Shown piece after piece: positions 34,919 through 43,911 of a stretch of DNA of 64,000 nt. The stretch is from positions 60,281 to 124,280 of the forward strand of contig JAQYHB010000052.1 of the NCBI GenBank assembly GCA_028722305.1, given 5' to 3'. The stretch's first letter is position 1. The number at the start of each line of letters is the position of its first letter. This DNA is from Spirochaetales bacterium. GTDB lineage: Bacteria; Spirochaetota; Spirochaetia; Sphaerochaetales; Sphaerochaetaceae. The notes beneath the pieces were generated by a model. The model was not told the origin of the DNA, ran no database searches, and worked only from the letters and a program-made list of their open reading frames with translations. Both the position numbers and the translations under genes were made by a program.

Positions 34919-35673
34919 GAATCGGACTTTGCTGCAAGAGCGACACATGGGACCTTGCCGAACGGCTGGGGTTCGACTATATCGAGCTCCCGCTCAACTG
35001 GGTCGCCTCGATGGACGAGCAGTCTTTCCAGGAACTCTTGGAGGAAAGCGGACGGCATACGGTCAAGACGCGGCGGATGAACCTGCTCTACCCGAAGACG
35101 ATGAACTTGTTTGCGGTCGATCCCAAGTACGAGCAGTCGTATCTGGACAAGGGCTTTTCCCGGATGCAGCAGCTTGGTTCCACCTTGGTGGTCTTCGGCA
35201 GTGGCAAAAGCAGACGGGTGCCCGACGGCATGCCCCTTGGAGAGGCGGTCAAGGTTCTTGCCCGGCATACCCGGCTTGCCTGTCAGATCGCACAAGACTA
35301 CGGGATCTCGATTGCCCTGGAGCCACTGAACAAGGCTGAGACCAACGTGCTGACCACGGTCTGCGAGGGTGCGTATTTCGCAGCCTTGGTGGACAAGCCG
35401 AACTTCGGCGTGCTCGCCGACATGTTCCACATGACCAAGGAGCACGAGGACTGGAATGACATCCGCATGGTCGGGAGGCTGACGCATGCCCACATCGCCA
35501 CCCGTGACACTCGTGGCTATCCAGTGGACGCGAACGACCCTGACGTAATCGCCTTCCTCGCGCAACTACGGGCAATCGGCTATGAGGGAGACCTGTCAAT
35601 CGAGGGAAAGACGGATGATGCCGAACGTGACGGGAAAGCCGCGCTCGCCGTCTTGAGGCAAATCAATGGATAA
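34915..35673 (+). CDS. sugar phosphate isomerase/epimerase, TIM barrel
   Basis: 252 residues, 4-bp overlap with the lyase gene. Start MRIGLCCKSDTWDLAERLGFDYIELPLNWV. Metal ligands in GISIALEPLNKAETN (Glu) and GVLADMFHMTKE (Asp, His), HAHIATRDTRGYP (His) and SIEGKTD (Glu), in the order seen in xylose-isomerase-like enzymes. Probably isomerises an unsaturated-uronate-derived product. The following gene also overlaps by 8 bp. Confidence 0.85.
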   Translation: MRIGLCCKSDTWDLAERLGFDYIELPLNWVASMDEQSFQELLEESGRHTVKTRRMNLLYPKTMNLFAVDPKYEQSYLDKGFSRMQQLGSTLVVFGSGKSRRVPDGMPLGEAVKVLARHTRLACQIAQDYGISIALEPLNKAETNVLTTVCEGAYFAALVDKPNFGVLADMFHMTKEHEDWNDIRMVGRLTHAHIATRDTRGYPVDANDPDVIAFLAQLRAIGYEGDLSIEGKTDDAERDGKAALAVLRQING

Positions 35674-36811
35674 GAAAGTACGTTATGGCTTGATCGGACT
35701 CGGCAAGATCGGCACCCAGCACACCAAGAAACTGGTCAAGGGCGCCGTGCCGAACCTGGACTATGTAGCGGTGGCCGATACCGACCCCAAGGCTCGGGAA
35801 CGAGCCAAGGAGCTGGTCGGGCCGCAGGTGAAGACCTTCTCGACCGCCGAGGAGCTGATTCATTCGGGAGAGGTGGACGCAATCCATATCTGTGTCCCCC
35901 ACTACTGGCACCCGACTTATGCGATCATGGGTCTGGAGGCGGGGCTGCATGTGCTGGTCGAGAAGCCTGCCGGGGTGTATGTGAAGCAGGTGAGGAAGAT
36001 GGACGAGGTGGCGAGGAAGCATCCGGAGCAGGTTTACGCCATGGACTTCAACCTCCGTACCAATCCGGTCTACCAGAAAGCCCATGATCTGATGCGGCAA
36101 GGGGTAATCGGCCAGATGCAGCACACCAACTGGATTGTCACCAACTGGTACCGTCCCCAGTCCTACTATGACATGGGCGGCTGGCGGGCAACCTGGGCGG
36201 GAGAAGGTGGCGGCGTGCTGCTCAACCAGAACCCCCACAACCTGGATCTTCTGCAGTGGATCTGCGGCATGCCCAGCCGTGTCAAGGCTCAGATGTACTA
36301 CGGCAAATGGAGAAAGATCGAGGTCGAGGATGAGATGGAGGCGCTTTTGGAATATCCCAACGGCGCCACCGGCCTGTACATGACCACAATCAGCGACTGG
36401 CCGGGAACCAACAGGATCGAGATTGACGGCGACAAGGGAAAGATGGTGATCGAGGACGGAAAGAAGATCACGGTCACGCTCCTTTCCACATCGTGCAGCG
36501 AGTTCAACAAGACGTTCAAGGGCGGGCTTGGAAAACCGGACGTACAGCCATCCTACGAGGTGCCTGTCGAGGGTGAGTATACCGCCCACATGGGAATCAT
36601 CCGCAACTTCTGCGACGCGATCCTGGACCACAAGCCGCTGTTCGCGAGCGGTTTCGAGGGAATCAACGCGCTCCAGATTTCCAACGCCATGCACCTTTCT
36701 TCCTGGCTGGACGACTGGGTCGACGTGCCGGTCGACGAGGACCTGTTCCTTGCCAAGCTGAAGGAGAAGGTGGCGACAAGCAAGGTGAACAACCTCTGGT
36801 GCGGACAGTAG
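35666..36811 (+). CDS. Gfo/Idh/MocA family oxidoreductase (2 of 3)
   Basis: 381 residues beginning MDKKVRYGLIGLGKIGTQHTKKL. Rossmann Gly motif GLGKIG, then VEKPAGVYVKQVRKM near residue 95 and GEGGGVLLNQNPHNLDLLQW (the His of the catalytic site). Overlaps the isomerase gene by 8 bp. Sugar dehydrogenase of this family; the substrate is unknown but shares the operon's. Confidence 0.9.
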   Translation: MDKKVRYGLIGLGKIGTQHTKKLVKGAVPNLDYVAVADTDPKARERAKELVGPQVKTFSTAEELIHSGEVDAIHICVPHYWHPTYAIMGLEAGLHVLVEKPAGVYVKQVRKMDEVARKHPEQVYAMDFNLRTNPVYQKAHDLMRQGVIGQMQHTNWIVTNWYRPQSYYDMGGWRATWAGEGGGVLLNQNPHNLDLLQWICGMPSRVKAQMYYGKWRKIEVEDEMEALLEYPNGATGLYMTTISDWPGTNRIEIDGDKGKMVIEDGKKITVTLLSTSCSEFNKTFKGGLGKPDVQPSYEVPVEGEYTAHMGIIRNFCDAILDHKPLFASGFEGINALQISNAMHLSSWLDDWVDVPVDEDLFLAKLKEKVATSKVNNLWCGQ

Positions 36812-36821
36812 GAGGAAATGT

Positions 36822-39044
36822 ATGGCGGCGAGACGTATGAGCCAGTTCAAGCGGAGCATGGTGCGCCGATGGCTGTTCTCGTATCTTGCCGCCTGCATGA
36901 TTCCTTTCCTGCTTGCCACCCTGTTCTGCCTGTACTGCACCCGCATGGTGGTGGGTAGCGCCGTAGAGGGGTCGCGTCTTGCGCTCCAATCCGTCAGCCG
37001 GGGGGTCGACATGGCCCTTCGCGATGTGGAGACGGTCGGCCAGGGGTTGCTTCTTGACGACCGCTTCTTGCCGTATGCGGGTAGCGACAGCGAGCCTACC
37101 AGCATGGAATACTACCAGGCGACCGGCGTCCTGAGGAGTGTCGTCCCTTCCGGACCGATTGGCGGGGCAATGGTGTTCAATCCGAAAATCGAGCGCTATA
37201 TCGGCCAGGAACAGTGGGGCAATTTCACCGACTTCTATTTGCGCAACGAATACAATCTTGATCTGAGTCGCAGCGAGATCAACTCGATTTTCGGGGTCGA
37301 TGCGCGGAGGATCCGCTTCTCCAACTGTGACTACCATTACGACGGGGGGCGTGAGGTCAAGCGTCTTTTGGTCATCAAGCCCCTGAACTATGCCCGTGGC
37401 GGCAAGCTCTACGACTGGTACCTTGCCTGCATCATCAACCTTGACGACATGTTCGCGCCGGTCCTTTCCGACGGACGGGAATTCGTGGTCACCCAGGACG
37501 GGAAAGTGCTGTATTCGTTCTTTTCTTCCTACGAGGCGGGATCTTCCCACCCCGAGTTACTTGATTCCCAGCGGATCGCGAGCGACTACGTCGAGCGCAG
37601 GTCCAGCGATACGGGTCCGTATACGTATGTCATGCTGACCGACCGCAAGGTGATTTTCCGCTCGCTTCGGGGATATTTCGTGATGGTAGGGGTGTTGCTT
37701 GCCGTTTCCTTGGCCATTGCGGTTTTCCTGCTCCATAGCCGCCTCAGGCGGGACTGGGCATCCTACGAGGATGCCATCAAGGCCAGCGGGACCCTGATTG
37801 ACCAGGACGTCAAGGCTGAAAACGAATACCTGCCGTTTGTCAGCACCATGCAGGGGCTGGTGCAGCAGAAAGAGGGGATGAGCCTTCTCATAAAGCGTCA
37901 AAGCGAGGCGTTCAAGCAGCATACCCTCAGCGAGCTGGTGGCTCATGGCGAGCCGATCAGCCTCGCGACACTCGGCGAATGCGGAATCACGCTGAAGGGT
38001 TCCTGCTTCATCGTCGTCCTGTTCGTGCTTTCCGAGGGGCAGGATGCGTCACGCTTTGAGGAGGAGATGGTTTCCTCGCTCTCTGGAGACGATGTGCTGG
38101 TCCTGCCGTTTGACAGCGACCATGGTTCGGCCTGCATCCTGAACAGCAAACGTTCCTTCGATGACAGCCTCGAGAGGAGGATCGAGGAGCTTGGCGAGCG
38201 GAATGCCTGCCAGTACTCGGCCGCTTCCACGCAAGTGGATGCGTTGGACAAGCTGGGCGAGGCGTACCTTGAGGCGATCAACGTGCTGGAGTACGAGAAG
38301 GCGCGGAGCACCCACGAGTTCCTTACCTACAGCGACGTCAGGCAGATGACCAGCCAGATCAACTTCACCTATACGACCGAGCAGGAACTGGCCTTGGGAC
38401 AGTCGATTCGGGATGGAAAGGCCATGGAGAGCGTCGCATTGGTCGAGAAGATCTTCAGCGGGAACCAGAATGCAGGGGCGAGCCCGAAATGCCTGCGCTA
38501 CCTGCTCTTTGCCATAGCCTCCACGGCCTACCGGACGGCGAGCACGCTGGATGGACGCTATACCGACAGCTTGCCCGAGCTGACCTTGCCGCCAATCATC
38601 CAGGGGGACAACCTCGAGCGGAGCAGGGGCGAGGTCGAGGATTTGGTGCAGAAACTCTGTCTGGCGGTGGCCAAGGTCAACAGCGAGTACGCGGACGCCT
38701 CCAGCAAGAGCTATGCGGTCTACCAGAAGGCATTGGACGAGGTCCAGGCACACTACGCCGAGCAAAGCCTGAATGTCAGCCAGCTGGCCGACACGCTGGG
38801 CGTCTCGATTGTCTATTTGTCCCGGACGTTCAAGAAATATCATACGACGAACATTTCCGACTATATCGCCCGCTACCGCCTGTACATGAGCAAGAAGCTG
38901 CTCAGCGAGGGGATGAAGGTGAGCGATGTGGCGCTTGCCTGCGGTTTCGGAAGTCTGAGAACCTATCTCAGGGTCTTCAAGCAGTTCGAGCACGTGACCC
39001 CGGGGCAGTACCGTAGCGGGAGTTCGTCGTCAATGGAGGAGTGA
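36822..39044 (+). CDS. membrane-anchored AraC-family regulator (YesS/YtdP-like)
   Basis: 740 residues; GGAGG 6 nt before ATG 36822. Two membrane segments near residues 16-40 (SYLAACMIPFLLATLFCLYC) and 285-307 (FVMVGVLLAVSLAIAVFLL) enclose an extracellular sensor of about 245 residues. At the C-terminus (about 640-735) are two AraC HTH motifs: LNVSQLADTLGVSIVYLSRTFKKYH and MKVSDVALACGFGSLRTYLRVFKQFEHVTPGQYR. Such one-component regulators control LplB/YtcP operons. It probably senses an oligosaccharide outside and activates this operon, possibly through the direct repeats upstream of 25228. Confidence 0.88.
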   Translation: MAARRMSQFKRSMVRRWLFSYLAACMIPFLLATLFCLYCTRMVVGSAVEGSRLALQSVSRGVDMALRDVETVGQGLLLDDRFLPYAGSDSEPTSMEYYQATGVLRSVVPSGPIGGAMVFNPKIERYIGQEQWGNFTDFYLRNEYNLDLSRSEINSIFGVDARRIRFSNCDYHYDGGREVKRLLVIKPLNYARGGKLYDWYLACIINLDDMFAPVLSDGREFVVTQDGKVLYSFFSSYEAGSSHPELLDSQRIASDYVERRSSDTGPYTYVMLTDRKVIFRSLRGYFVMVGVLLAVSLAIAVFLLHSRLRRDWASYEDAIKASGTLIDQDVKAENEYLPFVSTMQGLVQQKEGMSLLIKRQSEAFKQHTLSELVAHGEPISLATLGECGITLKGSCFIVVLFVLSEGQDASRFEEEMVSSLSGDDVLVLPFDSDHGSACILNSKRSFDDSLERRIEELGERNACQYSAASTQVDALDKLGEAYLEAINVLEYEKARSTHEFLTYSDVRQMTSQINFTYTTEQELALGQSIRDGKAMESVALVEKIFSGNQNAGASPKCLRYLLFAIASTAYRTASTLDGRYTDSLPELTLPPIIQGDNLERSRGEVEDLVQKLCLAVAKVNSEYADASSKSYAVYQKALDEVQAHYAEQSLNVSQLADTLGVSIVYLSRTFKKYHTTNISDYIARYRLYMSKKLLSEGMKVSDVALACGFGSLRTYLRVFKQFEHVTPGQYRSGSSSSMEE

Positions 39045-39046
39045 GC

Positions 39047-40063
39047 ATGCGAGAGGGAAAACTGGTCGTGGCGGTGGTCGGCTGTGGGGCCGTGAGCCGC
39101 AATCACGGCAAGGCGATTGCAAGCAGCAAGGTCGCCGTCTTGAAGTATGCGGTCGATATCGACCTGGAAAAGGCGAAGGCCTTCAGCGGGACCTACGGGG
39201 GAGAGCCTACCGACGATTACGAAAAAGTGCTTCGGGACAGCGAGGTCGACGTGGTGCATGTCGTCACCCCGCATTTCACCCATCCCGAGCTGGCAATCCG
39301 TGCCATGGAGGCAGGCAAGGACGTCTTCTGCGAGAAGCCGCTGGCCATCCATGTCAGCGACGGCAAGCGGATGATCAGGGTGGCGGAAAAGACCGGGCGG
39401 AAACTCAATGTCTGTTTCCAGAACCGGCTGAATGACAGCTCTATCGAGGCGAAGAAACTGATAGAGGAGGGCACCTACGGCAAGGTGCTGAGCGCCGCCG
39501 CCTTGGTTCGCTGGGATCGGGGCGGGACCTATTATTCGGAAAGTCCCTGGCGCGGGCGCTATGAGACCGAAGGGGGTTCCTGCATCATCAACCAGTCGAT
39601 CCATACCTTGGACCTGCTCCAGTACCTTTGCGGCCGGGTGACCGCCCTAAGCGCGGTTGACGCCCACCTCCGCGATACGAAAGACTACGAGACGGAGGAT
39701 TCCGTCATGGCCAATTTCCGCTTTGCGGGTGGAGCTACCGCCGTCGGCGCCTTCACCAATTGCGCCACAGGTTTCAAGACCGCCAGGGTGGAGATTGTCC
39801 TGGAGAAAGCACGGCTGACGGTCGAGCAAGGGGCCCTGACCATCGATTTGCCTGATGGGGGGAGGATTGTCCACACCAGTGCCATCGCCCATGGCGCGAA
39901 GAGCGAGTGGGGCCTTTCCCATGGGAAGATGATCGAGGCATTCTACCGGAGCGTCCTTGAGGGCACTCCGCTTCCGGTGGACGGCAGGGCCGCGTTGGAG
40001 ACGGTGAAGATTGTCAACGCCATCCAGTATTCGAAGGGCAGGGAAGTCCTGCTGGAGAAGTGA
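39047..40063 (+). CDS. Gfo/Idh/MocA family oxidoreductase (3 of 3)
   Basis: 338 residues from ATG 39047, GGAGGA 6 nt before. MREGKLVVAVVGCGAVSRNHGKAIA, CEKPLAIHVSDGKRM near residue 95 and GGSCIINQSIHTLDLLQYLCG with the catalytic His. Differs from the other two Gfo/Idh/MocA proteins here in the N-terminal loop, so it probably acts on a different position or intermediate. Confidence 0.9.
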   Translation: MREGKLVVAVVGCGAVSRNHGKAIASSKVAVLKYAVDIDLEKAKAFSGTYGGEPTDDYEKVLRDSEVDVVHVVTPHFTHPELAIRAMEAGKDVFCEKPLAIHVSDGKRMIRVAEKTGRKLNVCFQNRLNDSSIEAKKLIEEGTYGKVLSAAALVRWDRGGTYYSESPWRGRYETEGGSCIINQSIHTLDLLQYLCGRVTALSAVDAHLRDTKDYETEDSVMANFRFAGGATAVGAFTNCATGFKTARVEIVLEKARLTVEQGALTIDLPDGGRIVHTSAIAHGAKSEWGLSHGKMIEAFYRSVLEGTPLPVDGRAALETVKIVNAIQYSKGREVLLEK

Positions 40064-40070
40064 GGAGAAG

Positions 40071-40841
40071 ATGATGAAGAAAGTTGCGCTGGTGACCGGT
40101 GGAAGCCGTGGCATCGGTTTCGGAATCGTGAAGAAGCTCTTCCATGAGGGCTACAGGGTGGTTGCCGTCGGCACCCATCCACTGGCGTCGGACGACGACC
40201 GGTTCAGGGAGTTCGACACCGGGGATTTCGCCTACGTGGCCGGCTCGATTGCCGACCATGAGGACCGGATCAGGATTGTGAAAGAGACGGTCGGGCGTTT
40301 CGGCCGGATCGACGTGCTGGTCAACAACGCCGGCGTAGCCCCCAAGGAACGCAAGGACCTGCTGGAGATGACGGAGGAGAGCTGGGATCGTGTCATCGGT
40401 ACCAACACCAAGGGAAACATGTTCCTGACCCAGCTGGTCGCCCGGCAGATGCTGGCGCAGCCGATGCTGGATGGGGCAAGGAAACGGGGCACGATCATCA
40501 ACGTCTCCTCCTGCTCCGCCGATGTGGTCTCGGTCAACAGGGGCGAGTACTGCGTCAGCAAGGCCGGCGTCTCGATGCTGACCAAACTGTATGCCGCGGA
40601 CCTTGCGGGCAAGGGAATCCTGGTCATGGAGGTCCGTCCCGGGGTGATCATGACCGACATGACCAGCGTGGTGAAGGAAAAGTACGACAAGCTGATCGCC
40701 GACGGTCTGTTCCCCATCGGCCGGTGGGGATATCCGGAGGACGTGGCCAACGCCGTCGCCGCCTTCGCGAGCGACTCGTTCCTGTATTCGACGGGAAACT
40801 ACATCGACATCGATGGGGGTTTCCACCTACAGAGCCTGTAA
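40071..40841 (+). CDS. short-chain dehydrogenase/reductase (FabG-like)
   Basis: 256 residues; AGGAG at 40063-40067 suits ATG 40074 slightly better than ATG 40071. Cofactor motif TGGSRGIGFGI (residues 9-19), VNNAGVAP, catalytic Ser in NVSSCSADVVS, YCVSK (Tyr/Lys), and a C-terminal YIDIDGGFHLQSL. Typical SDR, reversible keto/hydroxy conversion using NAD(P). Its companion enzymes suggest a sugar-acid substrate. Confidence 0.9.
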   Translation: MMKKVALVTGGSRGIGFGIVKKLFHEGYRVVAVGTHPLASDDDRFREFDTGDFAYVAGSIADHEDRIRIVKETVGRFGRIDVLVNNAGVAPKERKDLLEMTEESWDRVIGTNTKGNMFLTQLVARQMLAQPMLDGARKRGTIINVSSCSADVVSVNRGEYCVSKAGVSMLTKLYAADLAGKGILVMEVRPGVIMTDMTSVVKEKYDKLIADGLFPIGRWGYPEDVANAVAAFASDSFLYSTGNYIDIDGGFHLQSL

Positions 40842-40844
40842 CCT

Positions 40845-42686
40845 ATGCGCGAGAACTTTTCCACTGTGATTGTCGGCTACGGAGCGGCTGCGCTTCGCTG
40901 TGCCGACGCCCTGTATCGGATGGGGCATCGTTCAATCGCCATGGTATGCGAGCGCAAGGCCTGGGGAACCAGCCGCAATACCGGCAGCGACAAGCAGACG
41001 TACTACAAGTTGCAGCTTGGCGGGTCGGAAAGCGATTCGGTCAGGCAGATGGCGTCGATGCTCTTTGCCGGTGGGGCGGTTGATGGCGAGCACGCCATGC
41101 AGGAGGCGGCGCTCTCGACGGAAAGCTTCCTGCATCTGGTCGACCTGGGAGTCCCGTTTCCCCGCAACCGTTGGGGTGAGTATATCGGCTACCGTACCGA
41201 CCATGACGAGGCAAAGCGGGCGACCAGCGCCGGTCCCTACACCAGCCGTTTCATGGTCGAGGCATTGGAACAAGCCCTGGACGGCAAGGTGACTGTCCTG
41301 GAGCACGAGCAACTGTGCAAGATCCTGGTGGAAGGGGGACAGGTCAAGGGCATCGTCTGCTTCAACGACCAGGTGGGCCAGTTCGACACCTTCTACGCCA
41401 CCCATGTCGTCCTAGCCACCGGAGGTCCCGCCCACTGCTTCGAAAGCAGCGTCTATCCTGCCAGCCAGCATGGGGCGAGCGGAATCGCCTACCTTGCCGG
41501 CTGCAGGGGGAGGAACCTGACGGAATGGCAGCAGGGGCTTGCAAGCCTGCGCCCCCGCTGGAACGTCAGCGGAACCTATATGCAGGCCATTCCCCGGTTT
41601 GTCTCCACCGACGCGGATGGGGGTGGCGAGAGGGAATTCCTATTGGAGGAGCCGAAGGTGAGCCCGAGCCTGGTCTTCCTGAAAGGGTACCAGTGGCCTT
41701 TTGACATCGAGAAGGCGATGGAGGGCTCGAGCCTGATTGACCTTTTGGTGGCCAACGAGATCCGCAAGGGCCGGAAGGTCTGGCTTGATTACCGGACCAA
41801 CCCCAGCGATCTGGATTTCAACGCGCTTTCATCCGAGGCGAGGGAGTACCTTGCTCCGGCGGGAGCCCTGTCCGGAACGCCAATCCAGCGCTTGAGGAAA
41901 ATGAACGAACCTGCTTACCAGTTCTACAAGGACCACGGAGTCGACCTCGAGAAGGAGATGCTGGAAATCGCCCTGTGCGTGCAGCATTCCAATGGCGGGA
42001 TTTCCGTGGATGGTTCGTGGATGAGCGATGTGCGGGAGCTGTATGTCATCGGAGAGGCCGCCTGCACCCATGGCGTCAAGCGTCCTGGCGGCAGCGCCCT
42101 GAACGCGAGCCAGGTGGGAGCCCTGAAGGCTGCCCGTTCGATTGCCAGGAATCCCGAGACGGTCGCGGAGATGGGACCGGAGGACACGTCGTTGGAGAGG
42201 GAGGTGGTCATGGCCATGACCGGGGAGGACCGGGCGTGCGCGTTGCTTGGACAGGTCACCCAAGCCATGACGCAGAGCGCCGCGGTAGTCCGGGACAAGG
42301 CTGCGATCGAGCCCTTGCTGAAGCGGGTGGAGTCTGTCCTTGGCGATTGGCCCAAACAGGCGACAATCGCGGGCAGGGAGGAAATCGGCCTGTTCTTCCG
42401 GCTGAAGGATGTGCTTGCCACCTGCAGGGAGATATTGGTCGCCATGCAGGACTATATCGACCGGGGCATGCCAAGCCGCGGCTCAAGCCTTTATACCGAT
42501 AGCCGGGGAAAGAAGCCGAGCGACCTGCTTCCCGACAGCTTCCGCTTCCAAACTGGCGATGTCCAGGCCGGCCTGACCCAGGTGGTCAGCGGGGACGAGG
42601 CCCTCTGGAGGCCGGTCCACCCGCTTCCCACAGGGGATGACTTCTTCGAGGTGGTCTGGAAGGAGTTCCGTGAAGGGAGGGTATAA
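40845..42686 (+). CDS. FAD-dependent oxidoreductase (fumarate reductase/succinate dehydrogenase flavoprotein-like)
   Basis: 613 residues. FAD-binding start STVIVGYGAAALRCADALYRMG. Substrate-domain marks near residue 385: HSNGGISVDGSWMSDVRELYVIGEAACTHGVKRPGGSALNASQVGALKAARSIA, the SdhA/FrdA/aspartate oxidase signature. It lacks partner subunits here, though the ferredoxin-type enzyme at 28824 could supply electrons. A role in oxidising or reducing a sugar-acid intermediate is inferred. It ends 9 bp before a converging gene. Confidence 0.85.
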   Translation: MRENFSTVIVGYGAAALRCADALYRMGHRSIAMVCERKAWGTSRNTGSDKQTYYKLQLGGSESDSVRQMASMLFAGGAVDGEHAMQEAALSTESFLHLVDLGVPFPRNRWGEYIGYRTDHDEAKRATSAGPYTSRFMVEALEQALDGKVTVLEHEQLCKILVEGGQVKGIVCFNDQVGQFDTFYATHVVLATGGPAHCFESSVYPASQHGASGIAYLAGCRGRNLTEWQQGLASLRPRWNVSGTYMQAIPRFVSTDADGGGEREFLLEEPKVSPSLVFLKGYQWPFDIEKAMEGSSLIDLLVANEIRKGRKVWLDYRTNPSDLDFNALSSEAREYLAPAGALSGTPIQRLRKMNEPAYQFYKDHGVDLEKEMLEIALCVQHSNGGISVDGSWMSDVRELYVIGEAACTHGVKRPGGSALNASQVGALKAARSIARNPETVAEMGPEDTSLEREVVMAMTGEDRACALLGQVTQAMTQSAAVVRDKAAIEPLLKRVESVLGDWPKQATIAGREEIGLFFRLKDVLATCREILVAMQDYIDRGMPSRGSSLYTDSRGKKPSDLLPDSFRFQTGDVQAGLTQVVSGDEALWRPVHPLPTGDDFFEVVWKEFREGRV

Positions 42687-42695
42687 AGCCCACCT

Positions 42696-43847
42696 TCACT
42701 TTTCCTTTGCTTTCCGCTGGCGGAACTGCTCGAACTCGCTCAGGCCTTCGGTGGTGTGTTCCATGCTTGGCCCGGGCGGTTCCATGGGTACGATGAAGCC
42801 GCCGTTGTACCATTGGGGAATCGAGCAGACCCATCGGACGCAGGCACCGCAAAAGTCGTCCAGCTCCTTCCAGTCGGAAAACGAGAGATCCCATGTGTCG
42901 CACAACTCCGACAGGGTCTCTTCTGGCGTATAGCCTGTGCGGGCCATGAAGGCGAGCTGCTCGATGAACTCGTCGATATCCTCCGGTACCATTTGTTGCT
43001 GGTCCTTCAGCCTGCGCCGCAGGCTTGCCAACAGGGGTGTAGGCTCTTGATAAAGGGGATCGGCCCACTTCAGGAACTCCTCCTTCGTCGATGGGTGGAA
43101 GAATCCTTCTCCACGACGTTGCTCTGCGAGCAGGGTTGCGATAAGTTCGCCCGGATCGGGGTCGAAGAGCGGGATGTCCTCGTGGACGACAAACCTGTCT
43201 TCGATGGAAGATGGACTGATCGGTCTGGCAGAGAAGTCATCATAGCCGATAAGAAAGCAGTCGAGGCTGTCGTCATGACGCAGGATCTCGGCGACCGCGT
43301 AGAACCGTTTTATGTCGGGTTCCTCCTCGTAGGACCGCATGATCGTTTCCACCATGGGGAGCGAACAAAGCCCGTACAGGTTCGCAGCGGCGCAGAGGTA
43401 CCGACGTTCCCGCTCGACGAAGCGGAATGGGAAAGGGGCAAGGGCATCCCGTATTGTCTCCAGGTTCCAAGGGACCGGGGTGAACGCGGAAGGCCAAGGG
43501 ATGCTCGAACCATGGGTGCGGACAACACGCGGAACATCGACCTGCTTGTGGAGGATCTCCTTCACCCGTACCGCATATGTGTAGGCGCGCTCACTGTTCT
43601 GGACGAAGAGGAAGCGGTCTCCTTCCGTAACATGGAACTTTCCGAGAAGAGCGTCGGCGCTCTCGCACGAACTGGCCGTGCCGTAGCGGCGTTCTTCCTG
43701 GCAATCCTCGAAATACCAGTCGCTCGGCTCCAGGTTCAAAGCTGGCGCGACAATACGCTGGAGTATCGACAAGGGACAGGACAGGCCGCATTCGACGTGT
43801 ATCCAACAACCCCTTCCGTCGCTAATGGAAAGCAACAGGCTGTTCAT
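42696..43847 (-). CDS. PRiA4/ORF-3-like domain protein, hypothetical
   Basis: 383 residues if started at the ATG at 43847; ATG 43883 is also open. The N-terminal 70 residues (LLLSISDGRGCWIHVECGLSCPLSILQRIVAPAL..) resemble the plasmid pRiA4b ORF-3 (IS1096 TnpR-like) domain. A C-terminal part with CGACVRWVCSIPQWYNGGF is not recognised. The central stretch ARTGYTPEETLSELCDTWDLSFSDWKELDDFCGAC is acidic. Function is unknown. It converges on the preceding operon. Confidence 0.5.
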   Translation of the reverse strand: MNSLLLSISDGRGCWIHVECGLSCPLSILQRIVAPALNLEPSDWYFEDCQEERRYGTASSCESADALLGKFHVTEGDRFLFVQNSERAYTYAVRVKEILHKQVDVPRVVRTHGSSIPWPSAFTPVPWNLETIRDALAPFPFRFVERERRYLCAAANLYGLCSLPMVETIMRSYEEEPDIKRFYAVAEILRHDDSLDCFLIGYDDFSARPISPSSIEDRFVVHEDIPLFDPDPGELIATLLAEQRRGEGFFHPSTKEEFLKWADPLYQEPTPLLASLRRRLKDQQQMVPEDIDEFIEQLAFMARTGYTPEETLSELCDTWDLSFSDWKELDDFCGACVRWVCSIPQWYNGGFIVPMEPPGPSMEHTTEGLSEFEQFRQRKAKEK

Positions 43848-43911
43848 ATCCTCCAATCTTACACAATATCCTCCGTTTGCCAATGGGTCGGGAATTGGCT
43901 AGAGTGGTGTC

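Noticed and set aside
35540..35553. Third copy of CCTGACGTAATC, the addBA/cas element
   Set aside because: Lies inside a coding sequence and lacks the second half CTGTCAG.
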